In this document: in pieces, positions 35,262 through 44,870 of the stretch | How the letters are laid out: every line of letters begins with the position of its first letter | How positions within the stretch are numbered: position 1 is the first letter of the stretch | Assembly: GCA_023362775.1 (NCBI GenBank) | Contig: JALMGJ010000002.1 | Location: 109,485,981-109,549,980 of the forward strand | DNA length: 64,000 nucleotides | DNA from: Charina bottae | Lineage: Eukaryota > Chordata > Lepidosauria > Squamata > Charinaidae | Direction: 5' to 3' | Position numbers and translations under genes: made by a program | The notes under the pieces: model-generated | Told to the model about the DNA's origin: nothing | The model's input: the letters and a program-made list of their open reading frames with translations, nothing else | The model's database searches: none

Positions 35262-35490
35262 TTAATAAAAGTTAAGGCAACGGGCTAGAAACCAGGAGAC
35301 TGGGAGTTCTAGTCCCGCCTTAGGCATGAAAGCCGGCTGGGTGACCTTGGGCCAGTCCCTCTCTCTCAGCCAAACTCACCTCACAGGGTTGCTGTTGTGG
35401 GGAAAATAGGAGGAGGAAGGAGTATTAGGTATGTTCACCACCTTGAGTTATTATAAAAATAATAAAGGCGGGATAGGAAATAAATAAATA
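35262..35490 (+). mobile_element. tRNA-derived SINE (MIR/CORE-SINE-like)
   Basis: Head gctagaaaccaggagactgg and gttctagtcccgccttaggc (B-box region), then gctgggtgaccttgggccag, caaactcacctcacagggtt, a purine-rich block and the end aataaaggcgggataggaaataaataaa. It shares its head with the SINE at 16688-16895 but has a different 3' half. Confidence 0.72.
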
Positions 35491-35728
35491 GAATAAATAA
35501 TATATACTGTAGTTAATATTCACAATATGCCAAATGTTAATATACTGTATAGGTAATATTCACAATATGTCAAGTGAATATTCCTTGCCCAATTATAAGT
35601 AAAGTGCTGGTTGAATTATGAAAAAATAGATAAGATAGATGTTTTTCAACTGGGCTAAATAATGTGTATCCACATCCACATAATAAATGTGCTTTGAATA
35701 AAACTTAAATCTATCAATAAACTTGGAC

Positions 35729-36350
35729 CAGAGTTTCTCAACCAGGGTTCCGTGGAACCCTAGGGTTCCACGAGAGGTCACTAGGGGTTCCCTGGGAGAT
35801 CACGATTTATTTTTAAAAAATATTTCAAATTCAGTTAACCACATTAAAGAGGCAAATTTCATTCTTTATCTTTAGTTTAAGAACACTGTTAATGCACATA
35901 TATAGGCCTACCCATGAAATGAATATTATAATTTTGTAACTTCTGGCCTATATTTGAGCCTGAATGTGTAGGGCAGAGCTTTCCAAACTGTGTGTCGTGA
36001 CACAAAAGTGTGTCGCCACACACAGCGTGGTGTGTCGCCACACCACCCGGAAGCGGCGGCGCGCGTGTGCATGGTGGCAGCGGCAGCCGCTGCCGCCATG
36101 CACACGCACGCCGCCTCATGCCCCCCGCGCTGCCACCGTGCGCGTGCGCGCTGCCACACGCCCCCCGCACCGCCCCCCGCTGCCGCCATGTGCGCACGTG
36201 CCACCGCATGCCCTATCGTGTCACCGTCGCGCACGCGCGCCCCCATGCCGCCACTGCTGCCGCACCTTGGAAAGCCCTGGTGTAGGGGTTCCCTGAGGCC
36301 TGAAAAATATTTCAAAGGTTCCTCCAGGGTCAAAAAGTTGAGAAAGGCTG
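35729..36350. mobile_element. older hAT-type MITE, interrupted by a younger hAT MITE
   Basis: The left terminus is CAGAGTTTCTCAACCAGGGTT. The right terminus, ccagggtcaaaaagttgaga ending aaaggctg, is its inverted form. The TTCTCAACC type end is common among vertebrate hAT elements. About 300 bp of its own sequence remain around the MITE at 35974-36279. The flanking 8-bp duplications no longer match, which fits an older insertion. Confidence 0.65.
35974..36279. mobile_element. hAT-type MITE, copy 3, very GC-rich
   Basis: Begins CAGAGCTTTCCAAACTGTG and ends CTTGGAAAGCCCTG. Perfect 8-bp duplication gtgtaggg at 35966-35973 and 36280-36287. The interior is CpG-rich and contains a ~60-bp near-perfect palindrome centred near 36084. 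The Ala/Arg/Pro-rich open frames on both strands come from this composition and are not genes. Confidence 0.88.
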
Positions 36351-36359
36351 CAACATTGG

Positions 36360-37064
36360 AAGAACTTTCTAAGTCTGCTTTGAAACCAATATTGCTAAAG
36401 AATTGCCAACTCTACACAGAGCAACTAACTGTTGTGGAACAATGAGCTGTTGTAACATTTTTATCTTTCTTAAGGCTAATCAAGAGAAGTGAATAAATCT
36501 TAGACATTACTTTATAGGACATTTAGAGCTCATTTAAGAATACTTAAAGGGGCTGGCAATGAAGTTAACTGCCTTCTGTGTTGCTTAAATGTCTGCAATT
36601 TAAAATGATGCATTTATGGTGAGTTTTTAATGGACAACCCAACAACACAATAAATTAACTGAATATAATGCCATGTACAAAAGATAAATAATCTTTTATA
36701 TTTTAAATTTGTCACAGACAGCTTATTTCAGATATCTCCCTCTCCCCATCAGTGATAGTTTCTTTCTGAATTATTGGAGGCTGTCTTGGACTGTTTGAAT
36801 GACATTATATGTTCTTGGCTGATCCAGAGCCCAGTTAAGAATGCAATCCTGTGGAAAGGGGTAGCCCACGGGTTGTAAGACTGATCAGGTTGTAAGACTG
36901 ATTAGAATTCATCCTCCAATTTCAGAAGGAGACCTCTAACTTCACAGGAAAAACCCAACATCCGTTTTTCACTCCTGCCTCCCTGCCCCTAAATCCAGGG
37001 ATGGTTTGACATCAGGAATCCCCTGACATCAGATCGGTCTGTTACAAGGAGGGGAAATGGGGGC
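36360..37064. other. no gene seen
   Basis: No feature recognised. Confidence 0.5.
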
Positions 37065-37580
37065 CCACAACATCTAGTTAAGATCTTCAGGGGTCAGGCC
37101 TGGTTACAATTTGGATGGAAGATTGTAATGGCTAATTTTTAGACCAATAAAGTTTTGAGAGACACTTCAAAGCAACTAGCTAAAGCTCCGATGTTATCAG
37201 GGAAGAATCCTGCCATGTTGCCAGTTCACAAAAAGGCTGCTGAAGAACACCCAGCCTGAGTGTACTGCACATTATTATTGATTTTTAGATGGAAAATAGT
37301 TTATTTCCAGGAATTCTTGCAACCCTGTCTCTTTTTCCTCAATAAATCTTGCCAAAGAGGGAGAGATCTGTTTCAAAAAGTGCTACCTCTGGTTCTGACA
37401 GATGCCAAAGGACCTGACAGAGCTCTGCAGGGAATATCAGGACTGAGAAGTTGAAAAAATATCCCAGAAGCAGGAAATGGCAAGTCACTTCCATACCTTT
37501 GCCAACAAATCTACATGAATAAATTTACATAGTTGCTTGATGTTAACCTCAACTTCAAGGAGATGTTACCTTACTTTTTT
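37065..37580 (+). mobile_element. 5S-rRNA-derived SINE, copy 3, apparently split by an insertion
   Basis: The first part (37070-37130) reads agatcttcaggggtcaggcc and tggttacaatttggatggaa, matching the 5S region ggaagctaagcagggtcaggcctggttagtacttggatggga. The expected continuation (gggaatatcagg, then cagaagcaggaaatggcaag, tttgccaacaaatctacatg) appears only from about 37428. The ~290 bp between has no recognisable identity. Either a small insertion or two unrelated fragments. Confidence 0.5.
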
Positions 37581-38016
37581 GTGTCCTACTCATTATCATG
37601 GCTGAGATGCCTTATATATCAGTCTGTGTGTTTAATTATGAACCCTTGTGAAGCATTTGAAGAAGGTCCTTAAGAAGCTCCACATGATGTATTGAATTGT
37701 ATATGCATTCTCAAAACTTTTCCTCACCACTCCAATAAGAAGCTCTGGGAACTGGTGAGTAAAGGGTTAAGCTTACAAAAGACTCTTCTCATTTAAGGAA
37801 ATATGGCCATTGGAGAGAGGTATGTAAGACTGTAATTAACATCACATCAAATACAGTTCCCTGGCAGGGATTGGACTTTTATTTTTATTTTTTGTAGTAG
37901 TAGAAAGCTAAAACATATTCTTCAAAAACTGTATAGTTCTGAATTTTGTCTTATGTTCTTATTTTGTCTTGTAGTTCTTATATTGTTATATTTTTAGAAA
38001 GGTGTATTAAGGAAAT

Positions 38017-38433
38017 TTAAAATTTCAGTTTACATCTATTTAAAAGGCTGAGCGAAGGAAGATAGATGCTTTTGAACTGTGGTGTTGGAGGAAAATTCTG
38101 AGAGTACCTTGGACTGCAAGAAGATCAAACCAGTCCATACTCCAGGAAATAAAGCCAGACTGCTGACTTGAGGGAATGATATTAAAGGCAAAACTGAAGT
38201 ACTTTGGCCACATAATGAGAAGACGGGATACCCTGGAGAAGATGCTGATGCTAGGGAAAGTGGAAGGCAAAAGGAAGAGGGGCCGACCAAGGGCAAGATG
38301 GATAGATTATATTCTGGAGGTGACGGACTCGACCTTGGGGGAGCTGGGGGTGGCGAAGGCCGATCGGAAGCTCTGGCGTGGGCTGGTCCATGAAGTCACG
38401 AAGAGTCGGAAGCGACTGAACGAATAAACAACA
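38017..38433 (+). mobile_element. RTE LINE of a second lineage, 5'-truncated
   Basis: The 3' end reads gaagagtcggaagcgactga acg...aaacaacaa, related to but distinct from the BovB ends elsewhere in the window. It is flanked by a perfect 11-bp duplication, attaaggaaat, at 38006-38016 and 38434-38444. The recognisable RTE sequence begins near 38040, leaving about 24 bp of unexplained sequence between the left duplication and the LINE. Confidence 0.78.
38042..38427 (+). pseudogene. RTE ORF2 C-terminal fragment
   Basis: Codons read KAERRKIDAFELWCWRKILR, then one TGA (near 38163) where BovB has a Ser codon, then KAKLKYFGHIMRRRDTLEKM and a run to the natural end KSRKRLNE. It corresponds to about the last 127 residues of the BovB protein at 41765-44851 but differs at many positions, so it belongs to a separate RTE subfamily. 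Catalytic domains are absent. Confidence 0.78.
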
Positions 38434-38444
38434 ATTAAGGAAAT

Positions 38445-39469
38445 ACCAGCATGAGAAACATAATATATTTCTAAAATGACGTGTAATCATATATTAAATG
38501 AGGGAACATGTAAAAATGGGTATGTTAAGAGAAATATATAAATAAATGCATATGAATGTTAGCACTCAAACCCACAGAAAACCACTGTTCTATGGTCTCT
38601 TCATGAGGAGCAGCTGTCTGGAGCACATGTGAGTGATCTCCCATCCTCTCCTTATCTGAAGAGGTTCCAAAGAACTGGTCTACTCACCAGTTCTTTGGTC
38701 TTTGCCACGGTCATCAGCTCTACTTTCACAGAGCCATCTTCAGTTCACCACACCTCCCCTGGATGCAAGGACTGTGCATTTGTAAGGAATCTGAAGAAAT
38801 GCGATAATGCATATGTATGTATATCTTTCAAAAAGTAAAAGGTTACCTAGTCTGAGTTTCATTACTGAATTTAGTTTCTGCTGGTGCAAATCCATTACTC
38901 TGTTAATATTATCCTACTGGCTCTGCTAAATGTGTATCAATTTCATTCTGCTTGATTTTTCAGTCAGCAGGGTTCCACCACAATTAATGGACCATAACGT
39001 TACTATGCAGTATCTAAATTTCTTGTTACATTATTCCATGAGCAAACAGGTATTTGTCAATTGACTGCTTGCAGTTTATTAAACTAATAGATGTAAACTG
39101 TTTTGAGCAAAAACTTACAAGATTAAGGTTTTTAATATAGGATACCATTAAGCCTCACATGCTGAAAATAGTTTTAATAAACACTTCTTTGCTAATTGAA
39201 TTTGAGTTAATGGAGAATCCGCATGAATAGATTTTAATTACTGCCATATTAAAGTTTATACAATAATAAATGTCATAGTGGTGTAACTTCTGTGGAGGTC
39301 AAGTTTTATCATACACTCTTCTTCTGTTACTTGTTAGACAGATGAGTATTGTCATTTGATCAAAATAAGAAAAGAGAAAAAGAAGAAAAACATTCCCATT
39401 TCTCAGGAAAGGTTATTTACAGTGAACAATGTTATATAGGTTATTAGGAATACAAACAAGGTTTGTGAG
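38445..39469. other. no gene seen
   Basis: No gene or repeat recognised. 38870-39330 is repeat-free and could be conserved non-coding sequence; this is a guess from composition. Confidence 0.45.
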
Positions 39470-39471
39470 TA

Positions 39472-39907
39472 TAGGTAGTCCTCACTTAATGAAAATAATT
39501 GGGACTGGCAGCTCCATTGCTATGTGACATGTTGTAAAGTGCGACATCACATGACCACACCAACTTACGACAGCAGTTGTGGCGGTCCCGGTTGCCGTCA
39601 TTAAGTGAATCCCGCATGGCTGTTAGGCATGATGTCACATGATCGCCATTTGCAACCTCCTGTCAGCTTCCCCATTGACTTTGCTTGTTGAAAGCAGGCA
39701 CTGAAAGTCACAAATGGTGATCCCATGACTGTGGGACGCTGTGACTCATAATTGTGAACCGGTGCCAAGCACCTGAATCATGATCACGTGACCACAGGGA
39801 TGCTGCAATGGCCACAACTACGAGGACCAGTCGTGAGTCTCCTGGTTCAGCACCATCGTAACTTTGAATGGTTGCTGAATGAGTGGTCATTAAACAAGGA
39901 CTACCTG
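39472..39907. mobile_element. Tc1/mariner-type MITE
   Basis: Termini are taggtagtcctcacttaatg and its inverted counterpart cattaaacaaggactacctg, flanked by TA on both sides (39470-39471 and 39908-39909). The type agrees with squamate mariner-like MITEs that begin caggtagtcctcgcttaacg. The interior has no coding capacity. Confidence 0.72.
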
Positions 39908-39911
39908 TAGT

Positions 39912-40095
39912 TAAGATATGGGACTTGGACTCTAGATCAAGTTCCTACTCAACCACAGAACTCACTTTTCTCATTTCTCTGATCTCAGCCCAACTAACTT
40001 CACAGGGTTGTTGCTGGGATAAAGGTACAATAGAGCCTATGCATGTCACCTCGAGCTCTTAGAGAAATGGTGGAATATAAATGCAAGCAACCAGT
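39912..40095 (+). mobile_element. old tRNA-SINE (MIR/CORE-SINE-like) body
   Basis: Contains ctcagcccaactaacttcac, agggttgttgctgggataaa and the end gagaaatggtggaatataaa. These match the SINE core cagcccaacctacctcacagggttgttgt...ggcgggatataaat. Head poorly preserved. Confidence 0.5.
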
Positions 40096-40968
40096 ATTCA
40101 AACATAGAATTATGAAACAAGGAACCAAATATTAGTTATTTTGACAAGCTTAGCATCAGACACATTTCATTCTTATTGTAATGATTGACACATTTTCACA
40201 TATCAGGTTTCTTCAAGTAGAATTTGAGGAAGATGTACTGTAACTGGGCTACAAGGATGACAACTACCATCTCATGCAATTCTGCTCAATGAATTTAAGA
40301 AGAATTTAAGATGATTTAATACATTTGACCCAGGGTTTAAGTATATTTTTTGCAACTGTGTTGAAAGCTGAATGTTGTCTCCTTTACATCGCAGAATCAC
40401 TACATATTTAGTGTCCCTTCCTGCCTACTTCCAGGAGACACTATATGAAATGACCCACAAGAGTCACTTCATATTGGTAGCTTTATAGCTAACAGCTATA
40501 TTGTAATAATACAAGAACTGGTTCATACAAATCTTGTAAACAGCCCTTCTGACACCGTAAGCTATTGACAATATCTGTTTATAATCAATGTGCAAATGTA
40601 CATCTGCTAAGTCTAGTAGATGCAGTAAGTCTAGTACATCTAAATCACCTTAATTTCACTGAGGCTTAAAGGATTTCAAGACAGCATAATGACACATAAC
40701 ATTTCTATATAATACTTTCTGATGGTCAAAATATGGCTCTGTAATCTGTATAATCCATGTAGTATCCCCTAATGTTAGATTATGGCCCTTAATTGAGGGA
40801 GAGGATATAGATTGGAAACAAATGTATTTATTTGTTGCTCCAATCCAAAAGAATGCTGATTGTTGCACATTCCCCTCTTTCCCTCTGAACGTTAAAAACA
40901 AAACAGAATAACAAGATAGCCATTAACAATTTCAGCTAAAATGACAAAAGGTTTTAGTATCTGAGATG
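40096..40968. other. no gene seen
   Basis: No feature recognised. Confidence 0.5.
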
Positions 40969-40976
40969 CTCTAACA

Positions 40977-41183
40977 CAGTGCTTTCCAAACTCCTGCCAT
41001 TGGTGACACACCAACGGCTGCAGCGGTGGGGGGCGCGCGCGGCAGTGTGCATGGCGGCGGCGGCCTCATGTTTTCCGCTAAAACCCGGAAGCGCTGATGG
41101 TGCGCCGCTGCCGCAGCGCACCCCCCCACACCACCACCGTGCACGTCCACTGGGTTTTGCGACACACAGTTTGGAAAGCTATG
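40977..41183. mobile_element. hAT-type MITE, copy 4
   Basis: Begins CAGTGCTTTCCAAACTC and ends CAGTTTGGAAAGCTATG. Perfect 8-bp duplication ctctaaca at 40969-40976 and 41184-41191. The interior contains aaaacccggaagcgctgatg, shared with copy 2. Non-coding. Confidence 0.88.
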
Positions 41184-41191
41184 CTCTAACA

Positions 41192-41740
41192 TCAAAACAG
41201 AAACCATCAAGGGTGACTTACTGCTCATATCAGTTTCACTCCCAAGTGCCTCTAAAAAAGTCAGGTTTTAACAGAATTGCTGAAGCTCAATAAGCTGTGA
41301 AGTAGCCTCATCTTGGGAGGTAAACTATTCTAGGGAAGGACATCTGTAACTGGGAGGGCTCATTCCATGGCTTGTGGTAATGACATTCTATAAGGGAAGA
41401 AGCCTGGAACAAGGCTACTTTCCCAGCCTTACTGGGTAGGAGAAGGTGGTCCTGTAGAAATATTCACTTAGTACACTGCAGGACCACCATCTCAACTTTT
41501 TCTGTACCAAGTGTCACTGCCCTTTGAATGGCATGGTGATGCCTGTACTCCAAAATGTAGCTGTGAACTAGGACAAAAATATTTCAATATAATGAAATAT
41601 ATGTGTTTGTGTAATTTTAATTATTCTCCAGTTATGTATTTATTAATTATCCTGCCTGTCTATTTTAAATTGCAATTGGATCACAACACTTTTAGATCTT
41701 TGGAAGCTGCCACAAGACTTCAGAGACTGCACAGACCTTA
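41192..41740. other. no gene seen; weak L2-like remnant
   Basis: 41230-41480 has a weak minus-strand resemblance to the ORF2 end of L2/CR1-group LINEs. The match is too poor to call an element. Confidence 0.3.
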
Positions 41741-41754
41741 GGGCTTAGGTGGGG

Positions 41755-44700
41755 TTGTTGTTGTTCAGTCGTTTAGTCGTGTCCGACTCTTCGTGACCTC
41801 ATGGACCATAGCACGCCAGGCCTTCCTGTCCTCCACTGTCTCTCGGAGTTTACTCAAATTCATGTTCATTACATCGGTGATGCTATCTAACCATCTCATC
41901 CTCTGCCGTCCCCTTCTCCTTTTGCCCTCAGTCTTTCCCAGCATCAGGGTCTTTTCCAGTGAGTCCTCTCTTCGCATTAGGTGGCCAAAGTATTTGAGCT
42001 TCAGCTTCAGCATCTGTCCTTCCAATGAGCAGTCAGGGTTGATTTCCTTTAGGATTGACTGGTTTGACCTCCTTGCAGTCCAAGGGACTCTCAAGAGTCT
42101 TCTCCAGCACCACAGTTCGAAAGCATCAATTCTTCGGCGCTCAGCCTTCCTTATGGTCCAACTCTCACAGCCATACATTGCTACTGGAAAAACCATAGCT
42201 TTAACTATACGGACCTTTGTCGGCAAGGTGATGTCTCTGCTTTTTAATACGCTGTCTAGGTTTGCCATAGCTTTCCTCCCAAGGAGCAAGCGTCTTTTAA
42301 TTTCATGGCTGCAGTCACCGTCTGCGGTGATCTTGGAGCCCAAGAAAATAAAATCTGTCACTGCTTCCATTTCTTCCCCTTCTATTTGCCAGGAAGTGAT
42401 GGGACCAGATGCCATGATCTGGGTTTTTTTAATGTTGAGTTTCAAGCCAGCTTTTGCACTCTCCTTTTTCACCCTCATCAAGAGGCTCTTTAGTTCCTCT
42501 TCACTTTCTGCCATTAGGGTGGTATCGTCTGCATATCTGAGGTTGTTGATATTTTTCCCGGCAATCTTAACTCCGGCTTGTGATTCATCCAGCCCGGCAT
42601 TTCTCATGATGTACTCTGCATATAAGTTAAATAAGCACGGTGATAATATACAGCCTTGTCGTACTCCTTTCCCAATTTTGAACCAGTCGGTTGTTCCATG
42701 TCCGGTTCTAACTGTTGCTTCTTGACCCGCATACAGGTTTCTCAGGAGACAGGTAAGGTGGTCTGGTACTCCCATCTCTTTAAGAATTTGCCACAGTTTG
42801 TTGTGATCCACACAATCAAAGGCTTTAGCGTAGTCAATGAAGCAGAAGTAGATGTTTTTCTGGAACTCTCTTGCTTTTTCCATGATCCAGCGAATGTTGG
42901 CAATCTGATCTCTAGTTCCTCTGCCTCTTCGAAACCCAGCTTGCACTTCTGGTAGTTCTCGGTTCACATGCTGCTGAAGCCTAGCTTGTAGGATTTTGAG
43001 CATAACCTTGCTGGCATGTGAAATGAGCGCAATTGTACGGTAGTTTGAACATTCTTTGGCATTGCCTTTCTTTGGGATTGGAATGTAAACTGACCTTTTC
43101 CAATCCTGTGGCCACTGTTGAGTTTTCCAAATTTGTTGGCATATTGAGTGCAGCACTTTAACAGCATCATCTTTTAGGATTTTAAATAGCTCAGCTGGGA
43201 TACTGTCTTCTCCGCTAGCTTTGTTGTTAGTAATGCTTCCTAAGGCCCACTTGACTTCACTCTCTAGGATGTCCGGCTCAAGGTCAGTGACCACACCATC
43301 ATATTTATCAGGGATATTAAGATCTTTCTTGTATAGTTCTTCTGTGTATTCTTGCCACCTCTTCTTAATCTCTTCTGCTTCTGTTAGGTCCCTGCCTTTT
43401 TTGTCCTTTATCATGCCCATCTTTGCACAAAACGTTCCCTTGATATCTCCGATTTTCTTGAAGAGATCTCTAGTCTTCCCCATTCTATTGTTTTCCTCGA
43501 TTTCTTTGCATTGTTCATTTAAGAAGGCCTTCTTATCTCTCCTTGCTATTCTCTGGAATTCTGCATTCAGTTGTTTATATCTTTCCCTTTCTCCCTTGCC
43601 TTTTGCTTCCCTTCTTTCCTCAGCTATTTGTAAAGCCTCATCAGTCAGCCACTTTGCTTTCTTGCATTTCTTTTTCTTTGGGATGGTTTTAGTTGCTGCC
43701 TCCTGTACAATGTTACGAACCTCCATCCATAGTTCTTCAGGCACTCTGTTTACCAGATCTAATCCTTTAAATCTATTCCTCACCTCCACTGTATATTCAT
43801 AAGGGATATGATTTAGGTCATACCTGATTGGTCTAGTGGTTTTCTCTACGTTCTTCAATTTAAGCCTAAATTTTGCGATAAGAAGCTCATGATCTGAGCC
43901 ACAGTCAGCTCCAGGTCTTGTTTTTGCTGATTGTATAGAGCTTCTCCATCTTTGGCTGCAAAGTATATAATCAATCTGATTTCGGTATTGACCATCTGGT
44001 GATGTCCATGTGTAGAGTCGTCTCTTGTGTTGTTGGAAAAGAGTGTTTGCTATGACCAGCGTGTTCTCTTGACAAAACTCTATTAGCCTTTGCCCTGCTT
44101 CATTTTGTACTCCGAGGCCGAACTTGCCCGTTATTCCGGTTATTTTTTGACTTCCTACCTTAGCATTCCAGTCCCCTATGATGAAAAGGACATCTTTTTT
44201 TGGTGTTAGTTCTAGAAGGTGTTGTAGATCTTCATAGAACCGGTCAACTTCAGCTTCTTTGGCATCAGTGGTTGGGGCATAGACTTGGATCACTGTGATG
44301 TTGAATGGTTTGCCTTGGATTCGAACTGAAAGCATTCTGTCGTTTTTGAGGTTGTACCCCAGTACTGCCTTTCCCACTCTTTTATTGACTATGAGAGCTA
44401 CTCCATTTCTTCTAAGGGATTCTTGCCCACAGTAGTATATATAATGGTCTCCTGAATTAAATTCGCCCATTCCTGTCCATTTTAGTTCGCTGATTCCCAA
44501 GATGTCGATGTTCAATCTTGTCATCTCATGTTTGACCACATCCAGCTTACCTTGATTCATAGATCTTACATTCCAGGTTCCTATGCAATATTGTTCTTTA
44601 CAGCATCGGACTTTCCTTCCACTTCCAGACACATCCACAACTGAGCGTCCTTTCGGCTTTGGCCCAGCCGTTTCACACTTTCTGGAGCTACTCGGAATTG

Positions 44701-44860
44701 CCCTCCGCTCTTCCCCAGTAGCATTTTGGACACCTTCTGACCTGAGGGGCTCATCTTCCGGCGTCATATCTTTTAGCCTTTTGATACTGTCCATGGGTTT
44801 TCTTGGCAAGGATACTGGAGTGGTTTGCCATTCCCTCCTCCAGTGGACCACGTTTTGTAA
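41755..44860 (-). mobile_element. BovB LINE with complete ORF2
   Basis: About 3.1 kb between perfect copies of ttaggtgggg (41745-41754 and 44861-44870; one further matching t makes 11 bp possible). The 3' end is tcggacacgactaaacgact plus a short (CAA)n tail. The 5' end begins acaaaacgtggtccactgga and lacks the ~100 bp of 5' leader present in the copy at 50266-52916. BovB is an RTE-clade LINE common in squamates and known for horizontal transfer to ruminants and other animals. Perfect duplications and an unbroken frame indicate a recent insertion. Confidence 0.93.
41765..44851 (-). CDS. BovB ORF2 protein: endonuclease and reverse transcriptase
   Basis: An uninterrupted 1028-codon frame, the normal size for an RTE-clade polyprotein. 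It nicks target DNA and copies its RNA onto the nick (target-primed reverse transcription). The AP-type endonuclease covers roughly residues 88-330, with Asn94 (TWNVRS), Glu122 (SELKWTG), GDWN 226-229, Asp294 (QIDYI) and SDH 319-321. The RT covers about 540-800, with FIDYAKAFD 671-679, RQGCILSP 731-738 and active-site YADD 773-776. A C-terminal domain has GCESWT (894-899) and WCWRRLLRVPW (914-924). All expected catalytic residues are present. The first codon is GTG; the copy at 50369 has ATG here, so initiation may use Met20 instead, leaving about 1009 residues with the whole endonuclease. No promoter was identified. Confidence 0.93.
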   Translation of the reverse strand: MVHWRREWQTTPVSLPRKPMDSIKRLKDMTPEDEPLRSEGVQNATGEERRAIPSSSRKCETAGPKPKGRSVVDVSGSGRKVRCCKEQYCIGTWNVRSMNQGKLDVVKHEMTRLNIDILGISELKWTGMGEFNSGDHYIYYCGQESLRRNGVALIVNKRVGKAVLGYNLKNDRMLSVRIQGKPFNITVIQVYAPTTDAKEAEVDRFYEDLQHLLELTPKKDVLFIIGDWNAKVGSQKITGITGKFGLGVQNEAGQRLIEFCQENTLVIANTLFQQHKRRLYTWTSPDGQYRNQIDYILCSQRWRSSIQSAKTRPGADCGSDHELLIAKFRLKLKNVEKTTRPIRYDLNHIPYEYTVEVRNRFKGLDLVNRVPEELWMEVRNIVQEAATKTIPKKKKCKKAKWLTDEALQIAEERREAKGKGERERYKQLNAEFQRIARRDKKAFLNEQCKEIEENNRMGKTRDLFKKIGDIKGTFCAKMGMIKDKKGRDLTEAEEIKKRWQEYTEELYKKDLNIPDKYDGVVTDLEPDILESEVKWALGSITNNKASGEDSIPAELFKILKDDAVKVLHSICQQIWKTQQWPQDWKRSVYIPIPKKGNAKECSNYRTIALISHASKVMLKILQARLQQHVNRELPEVQAGFRRGRGTRDQIANIRWIMEKAREFQKNIYFCFIDYAKAFDCVDHNKLWQILKEMGVPDHLTCLLRNLYAGQEATVRTGHGTTDWFKIGKGVRQGCILSPCLFNLYAEYIMRNAGLDESQAGVKIAGKNINNLRYADDTTLMAESEEELKSLLMRVKKESAKAGLKLNIKKTQIMASGPITSWQIEGEEMEAVTDFIFLGSKITADGDCSHEIKRRLLLGRKAMANLDSVLKSRDITLPTKVRIVKAMVFPVAMYGCESWTIRKAERRRIDAFELWCWRRLLRVPWTARRSNQSILKEINPDCSLEGQMLKLKLKYFGHLMRREDSLEKTLMLGKTEGKRRRGRQRMRWLDSITDVMNMNLSKLRETVEDRKAWRAMVHEVTKSRTRLND

Positions 44861-44870
44861 TTAGGTGGGG

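Noticed and set aside
36301..36350. Matching 8-bp duplication for the older hAT MITE
   Set aside because: The flanks acttggac and caacattg do not match; the duplication must have decayed or the ends are slightly misplaced.
35889..36445. Ala/Arg/Pro/Cys-rich open frames on both strands
   Set aside because: They come from the CpG-rich palindromic interior of a hAT MITE, without any start or domain signal.
41793..42725. 310-codon plus-strand open frame
   Set aside because: It is the complement of the BovB ORF2 C-terminal region on the minus strand; the same shadow appears at 47603-48292 and, on the other strand, 51948-52520.
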